Part shown: piece after piece, positions 34,367-42,144 of the stretch | Layout: each line of letters opens with the position of its first letter | Numbering within the stretch: position 1 is the stretch's first letter | DNA from: Cohnella phaseoli | Lineage (GTDB): Bacteria; Bacillota; Bacilli; Paenibacillales; Paenibacillaceae | NCBI RefSeq assembly: GCF_003386235.1 | Contig: NZ_QRDZ01000021.1 | Location: 1 to 64,000 of the forward strand | Direction: 5' to 3' | Length of the DNA stretch: 64,000 nucleotides | Notes under the pieces: model-generated | The model's database searches: none | What the model saw: the letters and a program-made list of their open reading frames with translations, nothing else | What the model was told of the DNA's origin: nothing | Made by a program: the position numbers and the translations under genes

Positions 34367-35199
34367 GCAAGCTAGCGGAACTCGGCGATTACGGCGGACC
34401 TAGCAGCAGGAGCGTTGCTCCCGCAGACACCATCATTCGAGTACGGGATACGGTCATCGGGGGGCAGTCGATCTCTGTAATCGGCGGACCGAGCGACAGT
34501 ATTCCCCGAGAGCAGTTTGAAGAGACGGCTCGGCTGCTCCGGATGTCGGGAGCGAACATTCTGCGCGGCGAATTCGTGCTCGGCGTGGAAGAGGGCATGG
34601 ACGTCGAAGGGTTGAAAATGCTGCGGGACGTCGCTCACAGCAACGGCCTGCTGGCCTTGACGCCCGTTCCGTCCTCGCAGCATGCGGAGGTGTGCGCGGA
34701 ACACGCCGATATTTTGGCTGTCGGCGTAAGGAATATGCAAAATCGCGACCTGCTCCACCATCTGGCCAAGACGGGAAAATGCATTTTACTGAGACGAGGC
34801 TTGAGTGCGACCTACCGGGATTTGCTCGGGGCGGCCGATTTTATTCTCAGTCGGGGCAATCCCAACGTGATTTTGCTGGAACGGGGCATTCGCACCTTCG
34901 AGTCCTATACGCGCAACACGCTCGACATTGCCGCCATTCCGGCGCTCCAGCGGCTTAGCCACCTTCCCGTATTCGCGGACCCTTCGCATGCGCCGGGAAG
35001 ACGGGAGCTGGTCAACCCGCTCAGCAAAGCGGTAATCGCGGCGGGAGCCAGCGGAATCTTTATCGAGCTGGACCTGGATGGGGAACGCGGCGACGCCAAG
35101 GGCGTGGCCTTGTCCCCCGGACAATGGAGCGCGCTGGGACGCGACTTGACACAGTTGGCCCCGGTCGTAGGCAAATCCTATGGTGCGGCTAACGAATAA
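34363..35199 (+). CDS. Divergent DAHP synthase-like protein (type I beta)
   Basis: A 278-residue TIM-barrel protein clearly related to 3-deoxy-7-phosphoheptulonate synthases (ADILAVGVRNMQNRDLLHHLAKTG-type, NPNVILLERGIRTFESYTRNT, FADPSHAPGRRELV blocks). Key parts differ: the GPCS metal-Cys motif reads GGPSDS, the KPRTSPY substrate loop is missing (RGEFVLGVEEG), and KRGMSAT is RRGLSAT. The His of DPSH and the Arg of ERGIRT remain. True DAHP synthase activity is therefore doubtful. It is coupled by ATGA to the broken binding protein gene under Fur box 6; a role in aromatic siderophore supply or chelate handling is a guess. Confidence 0.8.
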   Translation: MSKLAELGDYGGPSSRSVAPADTIIRVRDTVIGGQSISVIGGPSDSIPREQFEETARLLRMSGANILRGEFVLGVEEGMDVEGLKMLRDVAHSNGLLALTPVPSSQHAEVCAEHADILAVGVRNMQNRDLLHHLAKTGKCILLRRGLSATYRDLLGAADFILSRGNPNVILLERGIRTFESYTRNTLDIAAIPALQRLSHLPVFADPSHAPGRRELVNPLSKAVIAAGASGIFIELDLDGERGDAKGVALSPGQWSALGRDLTQLAPVVGKSYGAANE

Positions 35200-35281
35200 G
35201 TAGTTTGCTTGAGATGATTGATAAATAAAGTAAGGGGTATGTGCCGCCTGTAGATCTAATCATGACCCACAACGTTTACAA

Positions 35282-35482
35282 TTTATTGGATATTAAACTT
35301 TTACGACGGATCTATTTGCACACATGAGCTTACGCAGGGAAGTTAGTCGGAAATTCGTACAACGCAGCTCGAAGCAGGTTTAAACGGCGGACGTTTGTAG
35401 GAAAAACCGCACAAAGCAACTCGGCTCAGACTTAAACGACGAACGTTTGTAGGGAAAATTGTATAAATCAACCGAGATCAGG
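35282..35482 (+). repeat. Dispersed repeat R1, copy B (about 200 bp)
   Basis: Partner of 14635-14835. Tandem units start at 35347, 35398 and 35450 (51-52 bp apart), each with ACAACGCAGCTCG-like and GGACGTTTGTAGG-like parts. It lies next to a truncated EamA gene, as copy A lies next to a decayed gene. Confidence 0.8.
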
Positions 35483-35524
35483 GGTTATATGTCACTAAAG
35501 CATCTTCGATGATTATATGAATAA

Positions 35525-35677
35525 CTTCTAGTGCCCGTCATTACGGTCATTGCCGCATATGTATGGTTGGATGAAACGCTCACCGCTGCCGCCTTGTCGG
35601 GAGCGATCCTTACGCTGATCGGGCTTATGGTGTCTGAAAAGCGATTTCTACGCAAGAAATCCGGGGTGCGAGCCTGA
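35525..35677 (+). pseudogene. EamA/DMT transporter C-terminal fragment
   Basis: Fifty codons read LVPVITVIAAYVWLDETL, AALSGAILTLIGLMVSEKR and a basic tail, the standard last membrane segment of EamA-family permeases. There is no start; an in-frame TAA stands immediately before it and the rest of the gene is absent. Its own terminator survives downstream. The R1 repeat ends 42 bp upstream. Confidence 0.82.
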
Positions 35678-35700
35678 ACCCGTCCGGTTGGAATAATACG

Positions 35701-35768
35701 AAAACACTTATTTGCACGAAGAAGGGGACGGAAGGCGCCCTTTTATTCGGCAGGTAAGTGTTTTTTTT
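35701..35768 (+). terminator. Terminator of the former EamA gene
   Basis: AAAACACTTA (35701-35710) pairs with TAAGTGTTTTTT; a GGGGACGG...CGCCCTTTT region lies in the loop. A run of eight T follows. Confidence 0.82.
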
Positions 35769-35835
35769 GAGTACTAGACAGATAACGGTTTTGATATAAT
35801 CATAGTAATACCAATGTTTGGAAGGATGTAGCCCT

Positions 35836-36350
35836 TTGTCGAGAGAGATTACAGTAAGAAGGCTATCTACTATAGAAGAAACAAAATGGTTGGACGAGCA
35901 GTTTGCTCAACACTATGCGTGGTATAAGCCCGGAAATTACTATGCTCAATGCCTCGAAGAGAATCGGGAAGGCGGCAGGGTAACGCTGCTTGCGTTATAC
36001 GGAGAGGACCTGGCAGGCTGCTGTCATCTGCTGCAGCGTTCCTATTATCCCTATTTCAGAACAAAGGTATTCCCGAAATTAACGATCTGAACGTATTTTC
36101 CGATTACCGGGCCAAGGGAGTCGCCGGAGCGCTGCTGGACGAGTTGGAGGGGATTGCCGCACGCACTTCGGGTACGGTCGGTCTTGGCGTGGGGCTGTAT
36201 GAGGATTACGGGAACGCGCAGCGCCTTTACGGCAAACGCGGCTACATTCCGGACGGCAGAGGTTTGATGTACGCGAATGAAGCTGTTCACCCGGGGCGAA
36301 CGGTGACGGTGGACGACGATTTACTGCTGTATATGGTGAAGCAATTGTAG
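35836..36350 (+). pseudogene. GNAT N-acetyltransferase with frameshift
   Basis: The first frame (TTG at 35836, GGAAGGA upstream) encodes the N-terminal half up to RSYYPYFRTK, then runs into a stop at 36090. The second half (GIPEINDLNVFSDYRAKGVAGALLDELE and the acetyl-CoA region to the C-terminus) is in the frame one base back. The join lies near 36060-36068 (AACAAAGG). A single-base deletion explains it; the sequence is not a standard slippery heptamer in the right phase, so programmed shifting is unlikely. Either a pseudogene or a sequencing error. Confidence 0.8.
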
Positions 36351-36430
36351 GTGTCGTTGCTTCTTATAAGCTCCTACTTGATAGCTGGTGAGAGCAGAAA
36401 GAGATCCTCGATTCGGAGTTGACTAAGCGC

Positions 36431-37222
36431 ATGGAGCAACAGCTGCTAATCGTGTTTGCGATGACGATGATTATTCACGCCGCCGAGACATTATCTTACT
36501 CCGTTAGATTGGCGGGCGTGAGATTGAATAAAATCGCAGTCGCGCTGTCCCTCACCGGCATTATCGTGCTTGTATCCCGAACAGCCAATCTGATTCAAGC
36601 GCCGTTGACCGCCAAGTTTGTCGACTTCGCGAGAGAGCATGCTTCGTTTGATCTGCTTCGTTACTTGCGCTTTATTTTGCTGGCCTCGTCGGTGGGAACG
36701 CTAGTCGCCATCGTTCTTTTTCCCAGCTTTGTCGGCTTGTTTGCGAGGGTCATCAGACGCTTGGAAGTGACCGGCTCGATTCCGAAGCTGATTTCCAGCG
36801 TGACGCTTGGCCAGCTGCGCAACACGAAGCGCTATTTGCGGGTTCCGCGGCTGAAAATCAGCCAGTATCGGTATTTGGGCATATCGAAGAAGTTTATTTT
36901 GCTCAATATCGTCGTTACCGCTTTTTATACGGTTGGCGTACTCGCATCCCTTTATGCCGCCCATTTGTTGCCGCAGTTCAGCACGACCGCTTCGCAGGCT
37001 TCGGGCATCATAAACGGGATTGCGACCATATTGCTCACCGTATTTATCGATCCGCAGCTTGGTTTGATTACGGACAAGGCGTTAAACGATACGCGTCAGC
37101 GGGATCAGCTCGGCAAAATTTACGTGCTGATGATGACCACCCGCTTTTTCGGCACGATGCTGGCGCAGCTTGTGCTGATTCCGGCCGCTTACTTTATCGG
37201 CGTTGTAGTGAAGTGGATTTAA
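36431..37222 (+). CDS. amj: Lipid II flippase Amj
   Basis: A 263-residue polytopic membrane protein of the DUF2837/Amj family, the alternative to MurJ that moves lipid-linked peptidoglycan precursor across the membrane in Bacillus. The N-terminus LLIVFAMTMIIHAAETLSYS and VRLAGVRLNKIA match the family closely; about six to seven membrane segments follow. An in-frame TTG lies at 36419, but GGAG is better placed for the ATG at 36431, where homologues begin. In Bacillus the gene responds to envelope stress through SigM; no such promoter could be made out here. Confidence 0.9.
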   Translation: MEQQLLIVFAMTMIIHAAETLSYSVRLAGVRLNKIAVALSLTGIIVLVSRTANLIQAPLTAKFVDFAREHASFDLLRYLRFILLASSVGTLVAIVLFPSFVGLFARVIRRLEVTGSIPKLISSVTLGQLRNTKRYLRVPRLKISQYRYLGISKKFILLNIVVTAFYTVGVLASLYAAHLLPQFSTTASQASGIINGIATILLTVFIDPQLGLITDKALNDTRQRDQLGKIYVLMMTTRFFGTMLAQLVLIPAAYFIGVVVKWI

Positions 37223-37237
37223 GAGAGGAAGTTGCGG

Positions 37238-37762
37238 ATGGAAGAATCGATTCGGTACCCGATCGGACGTTTCGAACCAATTGACGATCTGACCGGCGAA
37301 AGACGCCTTGCCCTGATCGAAGAAATTCCCGGGCTGGCGAATCAGCTTCGCAAGCTAATCGCCGAACTGCCGCCGGAGCGGCTGTTGATTCCATACCGGG
37401 AAGGCGGATGGACGATCGCCCAAATCGTTCATCATCTCGCGGACAACGACATGAACGCCTATCTTCGCTTCAAGCGGGCATTGACGGAGGAAGAGCCGTT
37501 GGCCAGCTCCTATCGCGAGGATCTGTGGGCGGAACTGCCGGATTACAGGAAGCTTCCGCCCGAGCATTCGCTGTTGCTATTGGAGATACTTCATGCCCGA
37601 TTCGCTACGTTGCTGGCTGATTTGGAGCCTGCGGCTTTCCGGCGCAAGCTTCGCACGCAAGTGCTGGGCAGCGTAACGCTGGACGTAGCTTTGCAGCGGT
37701 TCGTTTGGCACAATCGACATCATCGCGCTCAGATTGAAGTTTATTTGAACGGGAGGGATTAA
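37238..37762 (+). CDS. bstA: DinB/YfiT-family bacillithiol transferase-like protein (BstA)
   Basis: A 174-residue four-helix bundle of the DinB superfamily, YfiT branch, which in Firmicutes includes the S-transferase conjugating bacillithiol to electrophiles. The three metal-binding His are visible in IVHHLADNDMNAY (first) and HNRHHRAQ (second pair). AGAGAGGAAG precedes the ATG at 37238. It follows amj by 15 bp and is probably co-transcribed with it. Confidence 0.85.
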   Translation: MEESIRYPIGRFEPIDDLTGERRLALIEEIPGLANQLRKLIAELPPERLLIPYREGGWTIAQIVHHLADNDMNAYLRFKRALTEEEPLASSYREDLWAELPDYRKLPPEHSLLLLEILHARFATLLADLEPAAFRRKLRTQVLGSVTLDVALQRFVWHNRHHRAQIEVYLNGRD

Positions 37763-37781
37763 TATAGAAGCGTTTGAAGCC

Positions 37782-38339
37782 TTGGAGGGCGAACGGGTAA
37801 AATTGGCGCCGCTAACGCTGGAGCATGTTCAGCCTTTGTTTGATTGCTCCCGCGATCCGGCGATTTGGGCCGCATACCCCATTCGGATCGAGCGCGTCGA
37901 AGAGATGGAGCAATTCGTGCGGAAGGCGCTGGACGGACGGGACCGTGGCGAACAGTATCCGTATGCGGTATACGATAAGGCGCTTGACGCGTATGTGGGA
38001 TCGACGAGGTTTCTTCGTATTGCCAAAGAGCATCGCAACCTCAATATCGGCTCCACTTGGTATAGCTCAGAGGTGTGGCGCACGAGAGTGAATACCGAAA
38101 CCAAATATTTGATGCTTAGTCACGCGTTCGAGAAGGCGGAGGCCGTTCGCGTGGAAATCATTACGAGCACAGACAATACCCGCTCGCAGCGGGCGATCGA
38201 GAGATTAGGAGCCGTCAGAGAAGGCATTCTACGCAAAAAGTATTACGGCCTCGATTACGTCATCTACAGTATTGTCAGAGAGGAATGGCCGGCCGCTAAA
38301 GCGAGGCTGGAAGGGTTCCTTGCGACTCACGACCGATAA
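37782..38339 (+). CDS. GNAT acetyltransferase, RimJ/RimL type
   Basis: A 185-residue N-acetyltransferase. The core GSTRFLRI, NLNIGSTWYSSEVWRT and RSQRAIERLGAVREGILRKK blocks are typical of ribosomal-protein or amino-sugar acetyltransferases. The TTG at 37782 has no ribosome binding site; GGGAGG lies 7 nt before an in-frame ATA at 37764, which would add IEAFEA. The true start is thus uncertain and may be non-canonical. It begins 19 bp after the BstA gene. Confidence 0.87.
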   Translation: MEGERVKLAPLTLEHVQPLFDCSRDPAIWAAYPIRIERVEEMEQFVRKALDGRDRGEQYPYAVYDKALDAYVGSTRFLRIAKEHRNLNIGSTWYSSEVWRTRVNTETKYLMLSHAFEKAEAVRVEIITSTDNTRSQRAIERLGAVREGILRKKYYGLDYVIYSIVREEWPAAKARLEGFLATHDR

Positions 38340-38395
38340 GCGGCTCTAATGGGACGATAGGCATTCCGGTAAAAAACTCTATTCCAAGGTGACGA

Positions 38396-38735
38396 ATGAA
38401 AAAAAATTATGTTTACCGGCGGCGGCTCAGCAGGGCATGTGACGGTTAATCTGGCATTAATACCGCATTTTGTTCGCGAAGGCTGGTCAACCGTGTATAT
38501 CGGCTCTATTAAAGGCATAGAAAATCAGCTTGTCAGCCAGCTAGACGATGTTCGCTATTATTCGATTGCCACGGGAAAGCTGCGCAGATACCTGGATTGG
38601 CAAAATGTCAAAGACCCCTTTAGAGTGGTCAAAGGGCTGTATCAGGCCTACCGCATCATCAAAAAGGAAAAGCCGAATCTGCTGTTTTGTCCGACAGCCG
38701 ACAAACAATCGAGCAGTATATATGCCTGCAAATAA
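38396..38735 (+). pseudogene. Truncated MurG-like glycosyltransferase
   Basis: About 95 residues match the N-terminal half of a MurG paralogue (MFTGGGSAGHVTVNLALI, VYIGSIKGIENQL, KLRRYLDWQNVKDPF, YRIIKKEKPNLLF). The expected SKGGFVSVPVV and the whole C-terminal domain are missing: after LLF the sequence becomes unrelated and stops. The start is also damaged, since the ATG at 38396 is followed by eight A and is out of frame by one base with MFTGGG at 38409. It cannot make an active enzyme. Confidence 0.82.
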
Positions 38736-38738
38736 TTC

Positions 38739-38768
38739 AGCCCGCTTATTGCGGGCTTTGCTTTTTTC
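38739..38768 (+). terminator. Rho-independent terminator
   Basis: AGCCCGC-TTATT-GCGGGCT followed by TTGCTTTTTT. Confidence 0.9.
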
Positions 38769-38821
38769 TCGAGGGTACACTATATAATAGAAGTAATAAG
38801 CGAGAAGAGAGGTCGGAGCGG

Positions 38822-39328
38822 ATGAGGGTTGTCGTCGTAGCCGATACACATATGCCGCGAATGGCGAAGAAGCTGCCAGGCAGATTGCTGGAGGAGCTGG
38901 AGAAGGCGGACGCGATTATTCACGCCGGAGACTGGACGAAGCAATCGGTGTATGAGCAGCTTGCTGCGTTTGCGCCGACCTACGGAGTGACGGGCAATAA
39001 CGATGGAGCCGAGCTTCAGGCTAAATTTGGGCTAAGGAAGCTGCTCAAGCTTGAAGACTGTCGGATCGGAGTCGTGCACGGCCACGGCGCGGTCAAGCGC
39101 TCGTCGACGGAGGCGCATGCGATTGAAGCGTTTAAGCGGACGAAGCTGGATGCGCTTGTCTACGGACATTCGCATATTCCCGTTCGCAGAATGGAAGCGG
39201 GAATGCTTGTGTTTAATCCCGGTTCTCCCACGGATAAAAGGAGACAGCCGCTATATTCGTTCGGTCTGTTCGACATTACTGGCAGCGAACTGCGGGCGAG
39301 ACATATCTTCTACGAAGATAAAGCCTGA
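38822..39328 (+). CDS. YfcE-type metallophosphoesterase
   Basis: A 168-residue calcineurin-like phosphodiesterase. The metal motifs are all present: ADTHMP, HAGDWT, GNNDG, VVHGHG and YGHSHIP, then NPGSPTDKR as in YfcE/MJ0936. Activity on phosphodiesters with Mn or Ni is expected; the natural substrate is unknown. The frame is open far upstream, but GAGGTCGGAGCGG before the ATG at 38822 and the conserved first strand set the start. Confidence 0.92.
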   Translation: MRVVVVADTHMPRMAKKLPGRLLEELEKADAIIHAGDWTKQSVYEQLAAFAPTYGVTGNNDGAELQAKFGLRKLLKLEDCRIGVVHGHGAVKRSSTEAHAIEAFKRTKLDALVYGHSHIPVRRMEAGMLVFNPGSPTDKRRQPLYSFGLFDITGSELRARHIFYEDKA

Positions 39329-39361
39329 ACGCATATAAGGATAAAAGCGATAGCCGTCGTA

Positions 39362-39370
39362 TGCTATAAT
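39362..39370 (+). promoter_or_regulatory. Extended -10 promoter (TGC-TATAAT)
   Basis: TGCTATAAT is an ideal extended -10. It lies 41 bp before the TTG start of the radical SAM gene, and only 5 bp before an alternative in-frame ATG, which argues against that ATG. Confidence 0.65.
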
Positions 39371-39410
39371 AGGGATGATCGAATGGGCAAACCAGATTGG
39401 AGCACCGGAC

Positions 39411-40289
39411 TTGAAGAAATTTAAAAAATTCTACATTGAAATTACGAGCATCTGCAATTTGGCCTGCAGCTTCTGTCCTCCGACGAAGCGGCAAGCGAAT
39501 TTTATTAAAGTCGATGCTTTTAAGCATACGCTCGACCAGATCCAAGGGCACGCCGAATATATTTACTTTCACGTGAAGGGCGAGCCGCTGCTGCATCCGA
39601 AAATCGACGAGCTGCTCGACATCAGCCACGAGAAAGGGTTTAAGGTTAATCTGACGACGAATGGAACGCTGCTGGGCAAAAACAAGCATAAGCTGCTTGG
39701 CAAGCCGGCGCTTCGGCAGATGAATTTCTCGCTGCATAGCTTCGACGGGCATGAAGGCTCGGTCGATAAGGAAGGCTATGTCGGAAGCGTGCTCGATTTT
39801 GCCAAGGAAGCGGTCGCTACGTCCAACATGATCGTGTCTTTGCGGCTGTGGAACTTGACGTCTGACAATGATACGAATTTGAAGAACGACCGCAATCGCG
39901 AAATTTTGGAGCAGATTCAGCAAGCGTTTAATTTGGATTTCCGAATCGAGGAACGTTTCGTAAGAGGACAAGGCATCAAAATCGCCGATCGTGTGTACTT
40001 AAACCATGAGGAAGAGTTTAAGTGGCCCGACTTGAAAGAAAAAGAGGATGAGGGAACAGGCTTCTGCCACGCGCTTCGCAATCAGGCGGGCGTTTTGGTG
40101 GACGGCACGGTTATTCCTTGCTGTCTCGACGGCGAGGGCGTGATCAATCTGGGCAACCTCCATGCCAAGCCTTTTGCAGAAATTATTGAAGGCGAACGCG
40201 CCACTCGGTTGCATGACGGCTTCTCGCGCAGAGAGGTTGTCGAGGAGCTGTGCCGTAAATGCGGGTATCGTCAAAGATTCAGCAGCTAA
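39411..40289 (+). CDS. Radical SAM/SPASM-domain protein
   Basis: A 292-residue radical SAM enzyme. The cluster motif Cys-x3-Cys-x2-Cys is CNLACSFC, close to the N-terminus after KKFKKFYIEITSI. A SPASM-like C-terminal half has cysteines in FCHALRNQAGVLVDGTVIPCC and ELCRKCGY, ligands for a second cluster. Substrate unknown; SPASM enzymes often modify peptides or proteins, but no small precursor peptide gene is seen nearby. The TTG start at 39411 has GGAG 8 nt upstream and matches homologues; the ATG at 39375 is too close to the -10 box. Confidence 0.88.
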   Translation: MKKFKKFYIEITSICNLACSFCPPTKRQANFIKVDAFKHTLDQIQGHAEYIYFHVKGEPLLHPKIDELLDISHEKGFKVNLTTNGTLLGKNKHKLLGKPALRQMNFSLHSFDGHEGSVDKEGYVGSVLDFAKEAVATSNMIVSLRLWNLTSDNDTNLKNDRNREILEQIQQAFNLDFRIEERFVRGQGIKIADRVYLNHEEEFKWPDLKEKEDEGTGFCHALRNQAGVLVDGTVIPCCLDGEGVINLGNLHAKPFAEIIEGERATRLHDGFSRREVVEELCRKCGYRQRFSS

Positions 40290-40292
40290 ACC

Positions 40293-40319
40293 AAAAGTCG
40301 CGGAAGCCGCGGCTTTTTA
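40293..40319 (+). terminator. Rho-independent terminator
   Basis: AAAGTCGCGG-AAG-CCGCGGCTTTTT, directly after the radical SAM gene. Confidence 0.88.
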
Positions 40320-40341
40320 CATATAGAAGGAGTGGGAAAAC

Positions 40342-41415
40342 ATGACAAAAGCACTACAGCCTGCGCTCGACAGGACATATATAATGAAAATACTCGAAGC
40401 CTTATTGGCGACGCCGAGCCCAAGCGGGTTTTGTATGGAGATCGTAAAACGGGTGCGAGCCGAGACCGAGAAGCTAGGCTTTGCGCTGGAGACGACGCCC
40501 AAAGGCAATGTCGTCATTACGTTGCCTGGAGCGGACTGCGAAGCCGGCGGCACGCTTGCGTTGACTGCGCATGTCGACACGCTCGGAGCGATGGTGCGTT
40601 CGATCAAGCCGAACGGGATGCTGCGATTTACATCTGTAGGCGGCTACGCGATGCAGACGGTAGAAGGCGAGTATTGCCTCGTGCATACCCGCGACGGGCG
40701 AACTTACGAAGGTACGGTGCTGTCGACGCAGCCCTCCGTCCACGTTTATGCCGACGTGCGCGACCAGAAGCGGGAAGAAGCGAACATGGAGATCCGAATT
40801 GACGAGCTGGTGGGCACGAAGGAAGAGACGGAGAAGCTGGGCATCGCTCCGGGAGACTTCGTTTCCTGGGATCCTCGGACCAGGATTTTGCCGAACGGCT
40901 GGATCAAATCTCGGCATCTGGACGACAAGGCGAGCGTCGCCGCTCTGTTCGGGTTGATGGAATGGCTGAAGCGCGAAGGCGTTCAACCGGCCAGAACCGT
41001 CAAAATCGTTCTATCGACCTATGAGGAGGTCGGACATGGCAGCTCCTACATCCCGCCGGACATTACGGAGCTGATCGCCGTCGATATGGGCGCAATCGGC
41101 GACGATCTGTCGACGACGGAGCGGGACGTCTCGATCTGCGCCAAGGATTCCTCAGGTCCGTACGATTACGGGATGACGTCCAGGCTGATTGAGCTGGCCC
41201 GCCGCGAGAAGCTTCCGCACGCCGTAGATATCTATCCCTTCTACGGATCCGACGCCTCCGCCGCTTTGCGCGGAGGCAGCAACATTCGCGCGGCGTTGAT
41301 CGGCCCCGGCGTGCATGCTTCGCACGGAATGGAGCGAACGCATGCGGACGCCGTAGCGAACACCGCCGCACTGCTGATTGCCTATATAATGGACAAAGGA
41401 GAAGATGACAGATGA
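40342..41415 (+). CDS. M42-family aminopeptidase (glutamyl aminopeptidase/endoglucanase type)
   Basis: A 357-residue di-zinc metallopeptidase expected to form a large dodecameric shell in the cytosol and trim peptides. Zn ligands and catalytic residues show in LTAHVDTLGAM (His, Asp), HLDDKAS (Asp), STYEEVGHG (catalytic Glu pair) and AVDMGA (Asp), with the final His in GVHASHGMERTH. GGAG precedes the ATG. The DinB gene overlaps the stop by ATGA. Confidence 0.93.
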   Translation: MTKALQPALDRTYIMKILEALLATPSPSGFCMEIVKRVRAETEKLGFALETTPKGNVVITLPGADCEAGGTLALTAHVDTLGAMVRSIKPNGMLRFTSVGGYAMQTVEGEYCLVHTRDGRTYEGTVLSTQPSVHVYADVRDQKREEANMEIRIDELVGTKEETEKLGIAPGDFVSWDPRTRILPNGWIKSRHLDDKASVAALFGLMEWLKREGVQPARTVKIVLSTYEEVGHGSSYIPPDITELIAVDMGAIGDDLSTTERDVSICAKDSSGPYDYGMTSRLIELARREKLPHAVDIYPFYGSDASAALRGGSNIRAALIGPGVHASHGMERTHADAVANTAALLIAYIMDKGEDDR

Positions 41416-41936
41416 GCAACCTGACTGAACGACCGTCTAAGGAAGAATACGGTGGACATTTCGATACGTATATTAACGCTGTACCGGAAGGCAACATCGT
41501 CGATATTCTGGCGGAGGATTTGAAATCGACCTCCGAATTTCTGTCCGATCTTCCGCTGGAAAAGGCGGAATACCGCTATGCCGCGGACAAATGGACCATT
41601 AAAGAAGTCATCGGACACATCGCCGACACCGAACGCATTATGAGCTACCGCCTGCTTCGCATTGCGCGGGGAGACAGTACGCCGCTTCCGGGCTTCGATC
41701 AGGACGAATACATGAAGCACGTCAACTTCAACGCCAGTTCTTTAACCGATCTGATCGCGGATTACATCGCTGTTCGCAAAGCGACGTTAACGCTCATCCA
41801 GTCGCTGGCGGATGAAGCATGGGGCAGGAAAGGAACGGCCAGCAATACCGTCATGAGCGTCAAGGCGCTTGCGTACGTTGTCGCCGGTCACGGCATTCAT
41901 CATATTCGCATCGTGAAAGACAAATATTTGGCTTAA
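41412..41936 (+). CDS. DinB-family protein
   Basis: A 174-residue four-helix bundle protein. The metal-binding His residues are in VIGHIADTERIMSYR and AGHGIHHIRIV. The family includes thiol-dependent transferases; the exact reaction is unknown. It overlaps the M42 peptidase gene by 4 bp and is a distant relative of the BstA-like product at 37238. Confidence 0.88.
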   Translation: MSNLTERPSKEEYGGHFDTYINAVPEGNIVDILAEDLKSTSEFLSDLPLEKAEYRYAADKWTIKEVIGHIADTERIMSYRLLRIARGDSTPLPGFDQDEYMKHVNFNASSLTDLIADYIAVRKATLTLIQSLADEAWGRKGTASNTVMSVKALAYVVAGHGIHHIRIVKDKYLA

Positions 41937-42140
41937 AGCGGATTTTCCGCTTTATTTCCGGCTACCGGCCTAATTCGGCACGAATAAAGCGGGTTTTCCG
42001 GCTTATTTTCCCAAAAAGCTGCTTTTCCGGAATTTAAGACGGGTAATCCGCTTTATTTTCCTAGGAATGGTCGTAGCCTCAAATTTAAGACGGATAATCC
42101 GTGTTATTTCCGGCTCTATCGCTATCCGTCGTCCAATCGG
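41936..42140. repeat. Dispersed repeat R2, copy A
   Basis: Aligns with 51224-51420. It is built of small palindromes of the form AAAGCGG...CCGCTTT, with TTTATTTCCGGCTACCG and GAATTTAAGACGG as shared blocks. It fills the space between the converging DinB and RsgA genes and may act as a terminator for both. Confidence 0.8.
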
Positions 42141-42144
42141 CTCT

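Noticed and set aside
36055..36070. Programmed -1 frameshift in the GNAT gene
   Set aside because: AACAAAGG does not form an X-XXY-YYZ heptamer in the reading phase and no downstream stimulatory structure was evident; a simple deletion is more likely.
39375..40289. RiPP-maturation cluster around the radical SAM/SPASM protein
   Set aside because: No small precursor-like frame with a good ribosome binding site, no peptidase/transporter pair and no RRE-type protein was found nearby.
41934..42144. Small RNA gene in the R2 repeat
   Set aside because: No promoter could be identified and the same sequence recurs at 51224, so a repeat explains it better.
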